DNA of 43,973 bases from an uncultured Erysipelotrichaceae bacterium. GTDB taxonomy: Bacteria; Bacillota_I; Bacilli_A; RFN20; CAG-288. Each line of letters starts with the position of its first letter. Within the stretch, counting starts at the first letter, position 1. The DNA lies in NCBI GenBank assembly GCA_902772915.1, contig CACYCE010000013.1:1-43973 (forward strand), in the 5' to 3' direction. Below the pieces are notes generated by a model that did no database searches, was not told where the DNA came from, and saw only the letters and a program-made list of their open reading frames with translations. This document shows positions 7,996-16,112 of this stretch, piece after piece. Position numbers and translations under genes: made by a program.

Positions 7996-8793
7996 ATGGA
8001 AAGAGAAGAAGCGCTGAGATTGTTAAATGGTCAAGAAAAATTAACTGCCGAACAAGTTAAAGAAATCTTCCAAGGTTGTTTGATGTCTTTGAAAAGCTAT
8101 CAGACTAAAGGCGTAGGAGAAATGTTAATTAAATTAAAAGAGAAACTAGCTTTACAAAACAATCTTCAAGATGAACAAGATGTCGCAGCTTTAGATTTAA
8201 TAATAGTTCGCGCTTTTAGACAAGATATGCATCCTTGGAGAGGGAGAAAATACGCTAACGAAGCTTTAAGACTAATTAAATCTTACGCTGATGAAATTAA
8301 AGATAATAAACAGATTGAAGAAGTAGCTAAAAATCTTGCTGAATTAGGTGATAGCTTTATGTCATTTATGGATTTTAGACATTCTTACGATGCTTATTAT
8401 TTTGCCGACAATTTACTTAGGGATAATTCTCTACCTTTAAAAATGGCGGCAAATTACGCTAATAAATGGATTATCGCTTTGAAGTTAATGAATACTCAAG
8501 AAGGGGAATTACCTACTAAAGAGGAATTGGAAGCCGTTTATAAAGAACACAGTTCTCTTCCTATTTCTGCATTAGAAGGAAGAGGTTATTTAAAACACGA
8601 TCCTATTGAAGCTAGTGAAGAATTTCAAAAGGTTTACGATGAAGTTATGGAAGATGCTTATATTATCATCGACGCTTTTAAAGGGGCCTCAACTCCCTCT
8701 AATAGATTTAGAGCGATTAAACAATCTTTCTTAAATTACGGAGTAGAGTGGAAGACTCCTGAAGAGATGAATCCTGGCATAATGTTCAAATAA
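7996..8793 (+). CDS. Helical protein of unknown function
   Basis: A 265-residue protein that I do not recognise. It has no signal peptide or membrane segment and is predicted by eye to be almost all helix, with TPR-like amphipathic stretches. A distinctive stretch FRQDMHPWRGRKYANEALRL lies at about residues 75-94. Codon use matches the neighbours. The ribosome binding site is weak (AGAAAGAAG). It stands alone between the metal-pump terminator and a small membrane protein gene; no operon partner suggests a function. Confidence 0.75.
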   Translation: MEREEALRLLNGQEKLTAEQVKEIFQGCLMSLKSYQTKGVGEMLIKLKEKLALQNNLQDEQDVAALDLIIVRAFRQDMHPWRGRKYANEALRLIKSYADEIKDNKQIEEVAKNLAELGDSFMSFMDFRHSYDAYYFADNLLRDNSLPLKMAANYANKWIIALKLMNTQEGELPTKEELEAVYKEHSSLPISALEGRGYLKHDPIEASEEFQKVYDEVMEDAYIIIDAFKGASTPSNRFRAIKQSFLNYGVEWKTPEEMNPGIMFK

Positions 8794-8847
8794 TTATTGT
8801 ATTTTTATTCACATTAACTAGAATAGAGATGTGAAAGGAGAAAAGAT

Positions 8848-9159
8848 ATGCAGAAATACTATGATTTCATGGATAATTTGCCTTATGTATTAAAAGTCTT
8901 AATCGCGATTTTCCTCAATATCTTATGGGTTATATACAGATTGTTCAAAGATATTGAAGCTAACGATGTAACATTGATATTGTTTGATGTTTTATTTGGC
9001 ATAGTACCTATTCCTGTTGTTTTCTGGGTCTTGAATCTAATTTGGATCATTGTTAAGAAAGAAGTATTTTCTTTCCAAGAATTGGTCACTACTGTTCAAG
9101 CTGCAGAAGCAAAAGAAAAAGAAGAGAAGCCTTCTGATTCTGAATCTTCCGATAAATAA
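8848..9159 (+). CDS. Small two-TM membrane protein of unknown function
   Basis: A 103-residue protein with two hydrophobic segments (about 12-32 and 40-68) and a charged, Glu/Lys/Ser-rich tail that is probably cytosolic. It is preceded by a good ribosome binding site (AAAGGAG) and followed by a terminator, which supports a real gene. No family is recognised. It lies 54 nt after the helical protein gene on the same strand; co-transcription is possible. Confidence 0.75.
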   Translation: MQKYYDFMDNLPYVLKVLIAIFLNILWVIYRLFKDIEANDVTLILFDVLFGIVPIPVVFWVLNLIWIIVKKEVFSFQELVTTVQAAEAKEKEEKPSDSESSDK

Positions 9160-9170
9160 TAATTTTAAAG

Positions 9171-9205
9171 AAACATCTAATTCCTAAAGAATAGATGTTT
9201 TTTTA
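9171..9205 (+). terminator. Terminator after the small membrane protein gene
   Basis: AAACATCTA (9171-9179) pairs with TAGATGTTT (9192-9200), and the stem runs into a T tract. Confidence 0.8.
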
Positions 9206-9269
9206 TGTCTAAAAATTGTTAGATTTTTAATATGAATTTTTTCGCGTATGGTATATGAGCAATTCTATT

Positions 9270-9295
9270 AATATTTGGGCCAAATATTTTATAAT
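9270..9295 (+). promoter_or_regulatory. uvrA promoter region with inverted repeat
   Basis: AATATTTG (9270-9277) and CAAATATT (9281-9288) form a perfect inverted repeat around GGC. A TATAAT box (9290-9295) follows directly. No good -35 box is visible at the proper distance. The repeat is not the Gram-positive LexA box (CGAAC-N4-GTTCG). A regulator may bind here, but its identity is unknown. Confidence 0.45.
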
Positions 9296-9327
9296 AATAG
9301 ATGGTCAAAAATAGGAGAAGGCAAGTT

Positions 9328-12156
9328 ATGGATAATAAGGAAATAGTCATTAAAGGGGCTAGAGAAAATAACCTCAAAAACGTCGATCTTACTTTACCTA
9401 AAGATTCTTTAATTGTTTTCACAGGTGTTTCTGGTTCAGGTAAATCTACTTTAGCTTTCGATACTATTTTTGCAGAAGGTCAAAGAAGATACGTCGAGTC
9501 TCTTTCCTCTTATGCAAGGCAGTTTTTAGGCAGTTATGAAAAACCCGATGTCGATTCTATCGACGGCTTGACTCCTACAATTTCCATTGATCAAAAGACC
9601 AAATCTCACAATCCTCGTTCTACTGTTGGAACAGTTACAGAAATATACGATTATTTAAGATTGTTATATGGTAAAATCGGGGAAGCTTACTGCCCTAATC
9701 ATCATCGTAAAATCGAAGCTTTAACTCCTCAACAAATCTTAGGTTTAGTAATGGGACATGAAATGGGAAGTCACGTTACTGTTTTAGCTCCTTTTGCAAG
9801 AAATGAAAAAGGAACTTTCTACGAAGAAATGACTAAGTTCTTCAAAACTGGTTTCAATAGAATGAGAGTTGATGGAGCTGCAGAATCTAGATATCCTGCT
9901 GTACCTATTTTAGATAAAAACAAAAAGCACACTATATCTATTGTTGTCGATCGTGTTATTTTAAAACCTGAATCTAAAGATAGATTGTCTGAAGCTATTA
10001 AAGCGGCTTTAGATTTAGCTAACGGGTATGTTTTAATCGATGTTGAAGGTCATGAACATCTCTATTCTGAACACCATTCTTGCCCTGATTGCGGATTCTC
10101 AGTCCCGGAGATTGAACCTCGTTTATTTTCCTTTAATAATCCTTTAGGATGCTGTCCTGATTGTAAAGGTTTAGGGGTAAATATCACGGCGGATCCCTCT
10201 TTATTAGTCCCCAATGAAGATTTATCTATTGAACAGGGAGCGATAAAATTCTTCTCAATTAAAAAGCAGGAAGTTGAAACTATGGATTGGGAAGATATTA
10301 AACATATTATTCAAGCTTATAACATTCCTATGGATGTTCCTTTTAGAAAGCTTACTAAGGCTCAAAAAGATATTATTTTTTACGGGCCTAAAGAACCGGT
10401 TAAATATACTTTAGTAACCAGAAATGGTTCGAGAATGAACAAAGTCGCTTCTGAAGGTGTCATAGTTAGATTAAATAGACTTTATTCTAATACTGACTCG
10501 CAATTCATGAAAGATTATTATGGAACTTTCATGACTACTAAGACTTGTCAGACTTGTCATGGAGCTAGGTTAAATGACAAGGTTTTATCTATCTGTGTAG
10601 GAGGGAAGAACATTTGGGAATTATGCCAAATGTCTCTAGATAAATTATTAGATTTCTTCAAGAATATCGATTTAACTCCAACTCAAAGAGAAATCTCCGA
10701 TTTAGTAATTAAAGAAATAGTCTCGAGATTATCTTTCTTATGCAATGTCGGATTGGATTATTTAACTTTATCTAGAGAAGCTATGACTTTATCAGGAGGA
10801 GAATCTCAACGTATTAGATTAGCCACACAAATAGGATCTAAATTATCCGGTATTATTTATGTTCTAGATGAACCTAGTATAGGTTTACATCAAAGAGACA
10901 ACGATAAATTAATTAAAACTATGCAAGATATGAGAGATTTAGGTAATACTTTGATTGTTGTAGAACATGATGAAGACACCATGAGAGCTGCTGATTTTTT
11001 AGTTGATGTTGGCCCTGGAGCGGGAGATAGAGGTGGAGAAATTATATACGCTGGTAAACCTAGTGAGATAGGTTCGTGTCCTCAATCTATAACAGGTCAA
11101 TATTTAACTGGTAAAAAGAAAATTCCCGTTCCTGAATTTAGAAGAAGCGGTATTCACGATTTGAAAATTATAGGTGCTAAATGTCATAACTTGAAAAATA
11201 TTGATGTCACATTCAAAACTGGAGCTTTGAATCTAGTTACTGGTGTTTCTGGTTCTGGTAAGTCTTCTTTAGTAACTGAGATTCTATTTAAAGCTATGAA
11301 GAAGCAACTAGGTATTGGAAAAGATATTCCTGGGGAATATTCCGATATTAAAGGTTTGAAATACTTTGATAAGGTAATTAATGTAGATCAAGATCCTATA
11401 GGCAAAACAAGTAGAAGTAACCCTGCTACGTATATTAAAGTTTTTGACGATATTAGAGCTTTATTCGCCTCGACTAACCAAGCGAAGATGAAGGGTTTTG
11501 ATAAATCTTCTTTCTCTTTTAATACAAAAGGAGGAAGATGCGAAACTTGCCAAGGAGATGGAGTAGTAACCATTTCTATGGCTTTCTTACCTGATGTTTA
11601 CGTCACTTGTCCTGTCTGCCATGGTCATAGATACACCGATGAGATATTAGAGTGTCAGTATAAAGGTAAGAATATCTATGAAGTTTTAAACATGAGAGCA
11701 GAGGAGGCCTATGAATTCTTCAAGAACGTTCCTTCTATTGAGAAAAAATTAAAAACTTTACTCGATGTAGGTTTAGGATACATTAAGTTAGGTCAAACAT
11801 CTCCTACTATTTCCGGAGGTGAAGCTCAACGTGTTAAGTTAGCTTATGAATTAGAAAAGGTCGCTTCTGGGAACACTCTTTATATTTTAGATGAGCCTAC
11901 TACTGGTTTACACACTGACGATATCGCTAGATTAGTTAAAGTTTTAAATAAGTTTGTAGAAGGTGGTAATACTGTGATTGTCATTGAGCATAACTTAGAT
12001 TTTATTAAATGCGCTGATTGGATTGTCGATTTAGGACCAGAAGGTGGAGATAAAGGTGGATATTTAGTTGCACAAGGAACTCCTGAAGAAATTATGGAAA
12101 ATGAGAATTCTTACACAGGTATGTATCTAAAGCGACATTTGAACAAACAATTTTAG
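9328..12156 (+). CDS. uvrA: Excinuclease ABC subunit A
   Basis: A 942-residue damage-recognition ATPase of nucleotide excision repair. Two ABC modules are complete: Walker A GVSGSGKST at residue 33 and GVSGSGKSS at about 638, with signatures LSGGESQR at about 488 and ISGGEAQR at about 828. Zinc modules are visible at CPDCG...CCPDC (about residue 250) and CETC...CPVCHG (about residue 740). An in-frame ATG at 9301 would add nine residues, but the strong AGGAGAAGG at 9312-9320 fits only the ATG at 9328, and the shorter start agrees with family length. uvrA followed by hprK and lgt is a known Gram-positive order. Confidence 0.97.
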   Translation: MDNKEIVIKGARENNLKNVDLTLPKDSLIVFTGVSGSGKSTLAFDTIFAEGQRRYVESLSSYARQFLGSYEKPDVDSIDGLTPTISIDQKTKSHNPRSTVGTVTEIYDYLRLLYGKIGEAYCPNHHRKIEALTPQQILGLVMGHEMGSHVTVLAPFARNEKGTFYEEMTKFFKTGFNRMRVDGAAESRYPAVPILDKNKKHTISIVVDRVILKPESKDRLSEAIKAALDLANGYVLIDVEGHEHLYSEHHSCPDCGFSVPEIEPRLFSFNNPLGCCPDCKGLGVNITADPSLLVPNEDLSIEQGAIKFFSIKKQEVETMDWEDIKHIIQAYNIPMDVPFRKLTKAQKDIIFYGPKEPVKYTLVTRNGSRMNKVASEGVIVRLNRLYSNTDSQFMKDYYGTFMTTKTCQTCHGARLNDKVLSICVGGKNIWELCQMSLDKLLDFFKNIDLTPTQREISDLVIKEIVSRLSFLCNVGLDYLTLSREAMTLSGGESQRIRLATQIGSKLSGIIYVLDEPSIGLHQRDNDKLIKTMQDMRDLGNTLIVVEHDEDTMRAADFLVDVGPGAGDRGGEIIYAGKPSEIGSCPQSITGQYLTGKKKIPVPEFRRSGIHDLKIIGAKCHNLKNIDVTFKTGALNLVTGVSGSGKSSLVTEILFKAMKKQLGIGKDIPGEYSDIKGLKYFDKVINVDQDPIGKTSRSNPATYIKVFDDIRALFASTNQAKMKGFDKSSFSFNTKGGRCETCQGDGVVTISMAFLPDVYVTCPVCHGHRYTDEILECQYKGKNIYEVLNMRAEEAYEFFKNVPSIEKKLKTLLDVGLGYIKLGQTSPTISGGEAQRVKLAYELEKVASGNTLYILDEPTTGLHTDDIARLVKVLNKFVEGGNTVIVIEHNLDFIKCADWIVDLGPEGGDKGGYLVAQGTPEEIMENENSYTGMYLKRHLNKQF

Positions 12157-12210
12157 TTTGTTTTATTTATTAATAAATATTATGATTTTAGAAGAAAGGT
12201 AATTTCGTTA

Positions 12211-13161
12211 ATGGCAGGATGTACAATTGGTGAACTAGCGGAAAACTTCGGTCTTGTCACTGTCGTTTCTTCCCCTAAATCAATAAGTAAAAAAATCTCA
12301 GTAATCGAAGTTGATAGACCTGGTTTGGAATTAGCTGGCTTCTACGAATACCACCAGAAGACTAGATTGGTTTTAATTGGTAAGAAAGAATTGGCTTTTA
12401 TTTCTCACATGCAATCTTTTTCAGCTTACCAAGCTATTTTACAAATCTGCGCTCCTGAAACTCCTGGTATTGTTATCTGTCATGGTTTACCTTGCCCTGA
12501 AGAAATTAAAAGAGCTGCAGAGAAGAAAGATTGCGCTGTCTTCCAAACTTTAGAAGATACTTCCACTTTTGAAGCGGACGTCTTAAATTTCTTGTCGGAG
12601 AAATTAGCTCCTAAAACTTCTATTCACGCAAACTTGATGGAAATCTTCGGCTGTGGAACTTTGATGATTGGTGATTCTGGTATAGGTAAATCTGAAGTAT
12701 CTTTGGATCTACTTAAAAGAGGGCACGTTTTAGTTTCTGATGACAAAGTTGAAATTTTAAATGTCAGAAATAAATTAGAAGGTTCTTCTCCCGCTATAAC
12801 TTTCGGAATGATGGAAGTTAGAGGTATTGGTATTATCGATGTTTCTAGAATGTTTGGCATCAATGCCGTTAAGAGAAAATCTCAAATCACTTACTGCGTA
12901 GATATGCGTCTATTTAACCCTAAAGAAGTGGTTGATAGATTAGGTAGCACTTCTAAGACTATCGAATATCTAGGAGTTAAAGTTCCTTATGTTAAATTGC
13001 CTGTTAGCTCTGGTAGAAGTATGGCGGAATTAGTAGAGATTGCCATTACTAATTTCAAACTTAAAGATTCCGGTTTTGATTCAGCTCGTGAATTTGAAAG
13101 AAGAATGGATGTTGAAAGAGAAAAGGCCAGAATTGCTTTAGAAGCGAAGAATAAAATTTAG
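12211..13161 (+). CDS. hprK: HPr kinase/phosphorylase
   Basis: A 316-residue cytosolic enzyme that phosphorylates and dephosphorylates the regulatory serine of HPr-type proteins according to metabolic state. The N-terminal domain covers about residues 1-130. The catalytic part has His139, Walker A GDSGIGKS at 154-161, the Asp pair at 177-178 and the family signature EVRGIGIIDV at 202-211. All key residues are present, so it should be active. The natural substrate visible in this window is the HPr-like protein at 290-562, which keeps the serine but not the histidine. It is followed after 17 nt by lgt. Confidence 0.97.
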   Translation: MAGCTIGELAENFGLVTVVSSPKSISKKISVIEVDRPGLELAGFYEYHQKTRLVLIGKKELAFISHMQSFSAYQAILQICAPETPGIVICHGLPCPEEIKRAAEKKDCAVFQTLEDTSTFEADVLNFLSEKLAPKTSIHANLMEIFGCGTLMIGDSGIGKSEVSLDLLKRGHVLVSDDKVEILNVRNKLEGSSPAITFGMMEVRGIGIIDVSRMFGINAVKRKSQITYCVDMRLFNPKEVVDRLGSTSKTIEYLGVKVPYVKLPVSSGRSMAELVEIAITNFKLKDSGFDSAREFERRMDVEREKARIALEAKNKI

Positions 13162-13178
13162 ATTGGAATTATTGATAT

Positions 13179-14090
13179 ATGATTTTAGCTACAAATCCGA
13201 TGTTCGGTTGGATGGATAATGGAGTGGGATTTTATTTTTTTACTCTCCCTATACGTTGGTACGCCATTTGCATTATCACTGGCGCTGTTTTAGCATTGTT
13301 AGCTTCTAATTATAGAGCGCATAAAAGAGGTTTACCTCGCGATGTTTTTAACTCTTTATTTTTGATAGCCTTTCCCGCGGGTATTATCGGCGCAAGAATT
13401 TGGTATGTTATCGCTACCTGGCCTGGACCTGGAGGTAATTATGAATACACTACTAATTTCTGGAACGTTTTTAAAATCTGGGAAGGTGGTCTAGCTATCC
13501 AAGGTGGTGCAATAGGAGGAGTCTTAGCTGGTATTCTATTCTTAATCTTCAGAAGAAAAGGATGGGATGTTCTCGATGCTCTAGATTGTGCGATTCCTAC
13601 TATCTTGATTGGTCAAATTATTGGAAGATGGGGAAATTATGTCAACCAAGAAGTCTACGGTCTAGCTGTAAGTGAACAAGCCTGGGGATTTTTAGGTATT
13701 ATTAACCAAAGAATGTATATCTATTCACCTTCAGATTCTTCAACGTTATATAGAGCCCCTCTATTTTTCTTAGAGGCTATTATGAATGTAGGTGGTTATT
13801 TCTTTATTACGAGAATTATTCCTATATGTTTCTCTAAATTTTATAAAACTGGTGACCAAGCTTTCTCTTATTTCATTTGGTACGGACTTATCAGAATGGT
13901 CTTGGAACCTTTAAGAGACACTCAATTCAATATGGGAGCGGATACTCCTCAAGCTGCCGCAACAAATAATATGCAAGCGATGTGGATGGGTTTAGTCTTT
14001 GTAATCGCTGGTATAGTCGCCATTGTAGCAAATCATTTGATAAGAGCGAAGATAGATCAGCGTAAATCTCACTCGACCAACAGTAATTAG
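13179..14090 (+). CDS. lgt: Prolipoprotein diacylglyceryl transferase
   Basis: A 303-residue multi-spanning membrane enzyme that attaches diacylglycerol to the lipobox cysteine of prolipoproteins. The signature GRWGNYVNQEVYG begins at Gly149 and includes Arg150, Asn153 and Glu158. The segment GGLAIQGG has Gln108 where the E. coli enzyme has His103; other Gram-positive Lgt proteins also vary here. Four lipoprotein precursors in the window (26549-28654, 28660-30357, 30390-33143, 33369-34994) would be its substrates. It is co-directional with hprK and followed by a strong terminator. Confidence 0.96.
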   Translation: MILATNPMFGWMDNGVGFYFFTLPIRWYAICIITGAVLALLASNYRAHKRGLPRDVFNSLFLIAFPAGIIGARIWYVIATWPGPGGNYEYTTNFWNVFKIWEGGLAIQGGAIGGVLAGILFLIFRRKGWDVLDALDCAIPTILIGQIIGRWGNYVNQEVYGLAVSEQAWGFLGIINQRMYIYSPSDSSTLYRAPLFFLEAIMNVGGYFFITRIIPICFSKFYKTGDQAFSYFIWYGLIRMVLEPLRDTQFNMGADTPQAAATNNMQAMWMGLVFVIAGIVAIVANHLIRAKIDQRKSHSTNSN

Positions 14091-14122
14091 AGAGCATTTT
14101 TAAAGTTTAAAATGCTCTTTTA
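14091..14122 (+). terminator. Terminator after lgt
   Basis: AGAGCATTTT (14091-14100) pairs with AAAATGCTCT (14109-14118), followed by T residues. It directly adjoins the lgt stop codon. Confidence 0.85.
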
Positions 14123-14154
14123 TGTTTTATTAATTATGTAAGGAGAATTACATT

Positions 14155-15075
14155 GTGGAATTAAATAAAGTTGCAATTATCGGTATGGGTCCTAGTGGTA
14201 TCACTGCGGCTATATATTTAAAAAGAAGCGGGATCACTCCTGTCTGCTTTGAACAAAACGACATTGGAGGAAAACTCAATATTTTAAAGGAAATCGAAAA
14301 TTATCCCGGCTATATTGGTGATGGGAAAGGTTTATCTGAAAAATTCATTGAACAAATAAAACACTTTGATATCGATGTTAAAAAAGAAGCGGTTCAATCT
14401 ATCAACAAGAATCCCGATAATACTTTCACCATCAAGACTGATGCGGGAAGTTATCTTTTCCAAGCTGTCATTATCGCTACTGGTATTAGAGAAAAGCCTT
14501 TTAAAGTCCCTGGCTCTGAAGCTTATTTTGAAAACGGTATCTCTAGATGCGCTGAATGCGATGCAAACTTCCACAAGAACAGACCTGTAGCAGTTATAGG
14601 TAATTCACAAGAGGCTATTAAAGATACCATCTATTTAGCTTCTATCTGCTCACCTGTCTATCTAATTAACTCCACTTCTGAATACAAAGCTAATCAAGAA
14701 GAGGTCGAGAAATTAAAAGCTCTTAGTAATGTTACTATCTACAATCCTTATAAGATTGTTGGATCTTCTGGTCAAAGATTAATTTCAAAATTAGTTATTG
14801 AGAATGTTGAAACTAAAGAACAAAAGACTTTAGATGTCGAAGGTTTATTCATTTTCTTAGGGGCTACTCCGATGACTGAATTTTTAGGATATATGGATAT
14901 TTTAGATGAAAAAGGAAATATTGCTGTAGATGAACATATGAAAACTAGAGTTGACGGATTGTTCGCTATAGGCGATATTAGAAATGCGGTCTTAAGACAA
15001 GTAATCACCGCTGTAAGTGATGGTGGAGTTGCCGCGGTATCCGCAAGAAATTATTTAAATAGTTTAAAGAAATAA
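14155..15075 (+). CDS. Thioredoxin-reductase-like flavoprotein with degenerate NADPH motif
   Basis: A 306-residue FAD protein of the low-Mr thioredoxin reductase family. The FAD-binding GMGPSG is at residues 10-15, the redox pair CAEC at 132-135, and the C-terminal FAD motif FAIGDIRNAVLRQVITA is complete. In the NADPH domain, however, the usual GGGDSA is GNSQEA (149-154), and the HRRDxFR segment that reads the 2'-phosphate is replaced by NSTSEYK (about 172-178). The electron donor may therefore not be NADPH; ferredoxin- or other-donor reductases of this family show similar losses. The start is GTG with AAGGAG at 14140-14145. Its stop overlaps the whiA start by one base. Confidence 0.88.
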   Translation: MELNKVAIIGMGPSGITAAIYLKRSGITPVCFEQNDIGGKLNILKEIENYPGYIGDGKGLSEKFIEQIKHFDIDVKKEAVQSINKNPDNTFTIKTDAGSYLFQAVIIATGIREKPFKVPGSEAYFENGISRCAECDANFHKNRPVAVIGNSQEAIKDTIYLASICSPVYLINSTSEYKANQEEVEKLKALSNVTIYNPYKIVGSSGQRLISKLVIENVETKEQKTLDVEGLFIFLGATPMTEFLGYMDILDEKGNIAVDEHMKTRVDGLFAIGDIRNAVLRQVITAVSDGGVAAVSARNYLNSLKK

Positions 15076-16046
15076 TGGCTAAAGGAATAACGTTTACTAA
15101 AAAAGTCAAAGAGGAAATTACTTTAGATACTTTTTCTCTCGAAGAGAAAAGGGCGATTTTATCTGGATTCATACGTTATTCTGGAACCTTATCAATCTCT
15201 CCGAAGATGATGATTAGTTTTTCATCATCTTCTGCTTCCGTTTCTAAATTTATGTTTCAAGCTTTGAAAGAAGTCTATGGAATTAAACCTAAATTGAATT
15301 TTACTAAGCAACTTAGATTGGATAAAAATACAATCTATCACGTTGAAGTAAATGAGAAGACTTTAGAAATCTTAGAAGATTTAGAAATCTACAAAGATTT
15401 CGAACCTATGATTTCCACCAAGAAGTTTTTAAATAACGAATTATTTAGATTCTTTATAATTGGAACTTTCTTAGCTTCAGGTCAAGTTAGCGATCCTAAT
15501 TCTGGAAGATATTTCTGCGAGATGGTCTTTAACGAGGGAGAAGAAGCTGACGTCGTATTAAAGAAGTTGCATTCTTACAAAGATGAAAACACTATGTCTT
15601 TTAAGAAAATTAATAGAAGGAACAAGTGGGTTTTGTATTTAAAACAATCGGATCAAATTTCCGTCTTCTTGAATTTCTTAGGGGCTGTAGGTATGATGTT
15701 TGAATTTGAAAATGCCAGGTTGGAAAGAGATTTTATAAATAATGAAAATAGACTTACCATCTGTGCGCAAGCTAATTACTCTCGTTCATTAAAAAACGGA
15801 GAAGAGAACATCAAAGATATTCAATTGCTTAAAGAAAAAATCGGGGATGTTTATTTTAATGAAAAAACTAGACTTCTAGCGGAAGTGAGAATGGAACATA
15901 AAGATGCTTCGTATCAAGAACTTTCGGAATTTGCAGCGAATAAAGGTTTAGTTATGTCTAAATCAGGAGTGGTCCACGTTTTTAAAAAGATTCACGAGGA
16001 TGCACTTCGTATTCAAAAGGAAATGAGTAGTACAGAAGATAAATAA
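15075..16046 (+). CDS. whiA: DNA-binding protein WhiA
   Basis: A 323-residue protein with the N-terminal LAGLIDADG-like domain (about 90-200) and the C-terminal helix-turn-helix (about 275-310: ASYQELSEFAANKGLVMSKS with SGVVHVFKKI following). WhiA proteins affect cell division and chromosome segregation in Bacillus and sporulation in Streptomyces. The ATG uses the last A of the preceding stop codon, so translation is coupled to the reductase-like gene. The usual rapZ and yvcK/gluconeogenesis-factor genes that separate trxB and whiA in many Firmicutes are not present here. Confidence 0.95.
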   Translation: MAKGITFTKKVKEEITLDTFSLEEKRAILSGFIRYSGTLSISPKMMISFSSSSASVSKFMFQALKEVYGIKPKLNFTKQLRLDKNTIYHVEVNEKTLEILEDLEIYKDFEPMISTKKFLNNELFRFFIIGTFLASGQVSDPNSGRYFCEMVFNEGEEADVVLKKLHSYKDENTMSFKKINRRNKWVLYLKQSDQISVFLNFLGAVGMMFEFENARLERDFINNENRLTICAQANYSRSLKNGEENIKDIQLLKEKIGDVYFNEKTRLLAEVRMEHKDASYQELSEFAANKGLVMSKSGVVHVFKKIHEDALRIQKEMSSTEDK

Positions 16047-16112
16047 CAATATTCTATTTTAATGAGTCGAGAATTTATTTATAATCTTCTTTGTGAGTGA
16101 GGAACAGATAAA

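Noticed and set aside
9301-9327. Longer N terminus for UvrA
   Set aside because: The strong AGGAGAAGG site lies within this stretch and is spaced for the ATG at 9328; UvrA proteins begin close to that position.
14366-14590. Alternative plus-strand open frame inside the reductase-like gene
   Set aside because: It is an out-of-frame shadow of a conserved gene, without ribosome binding site or family features.
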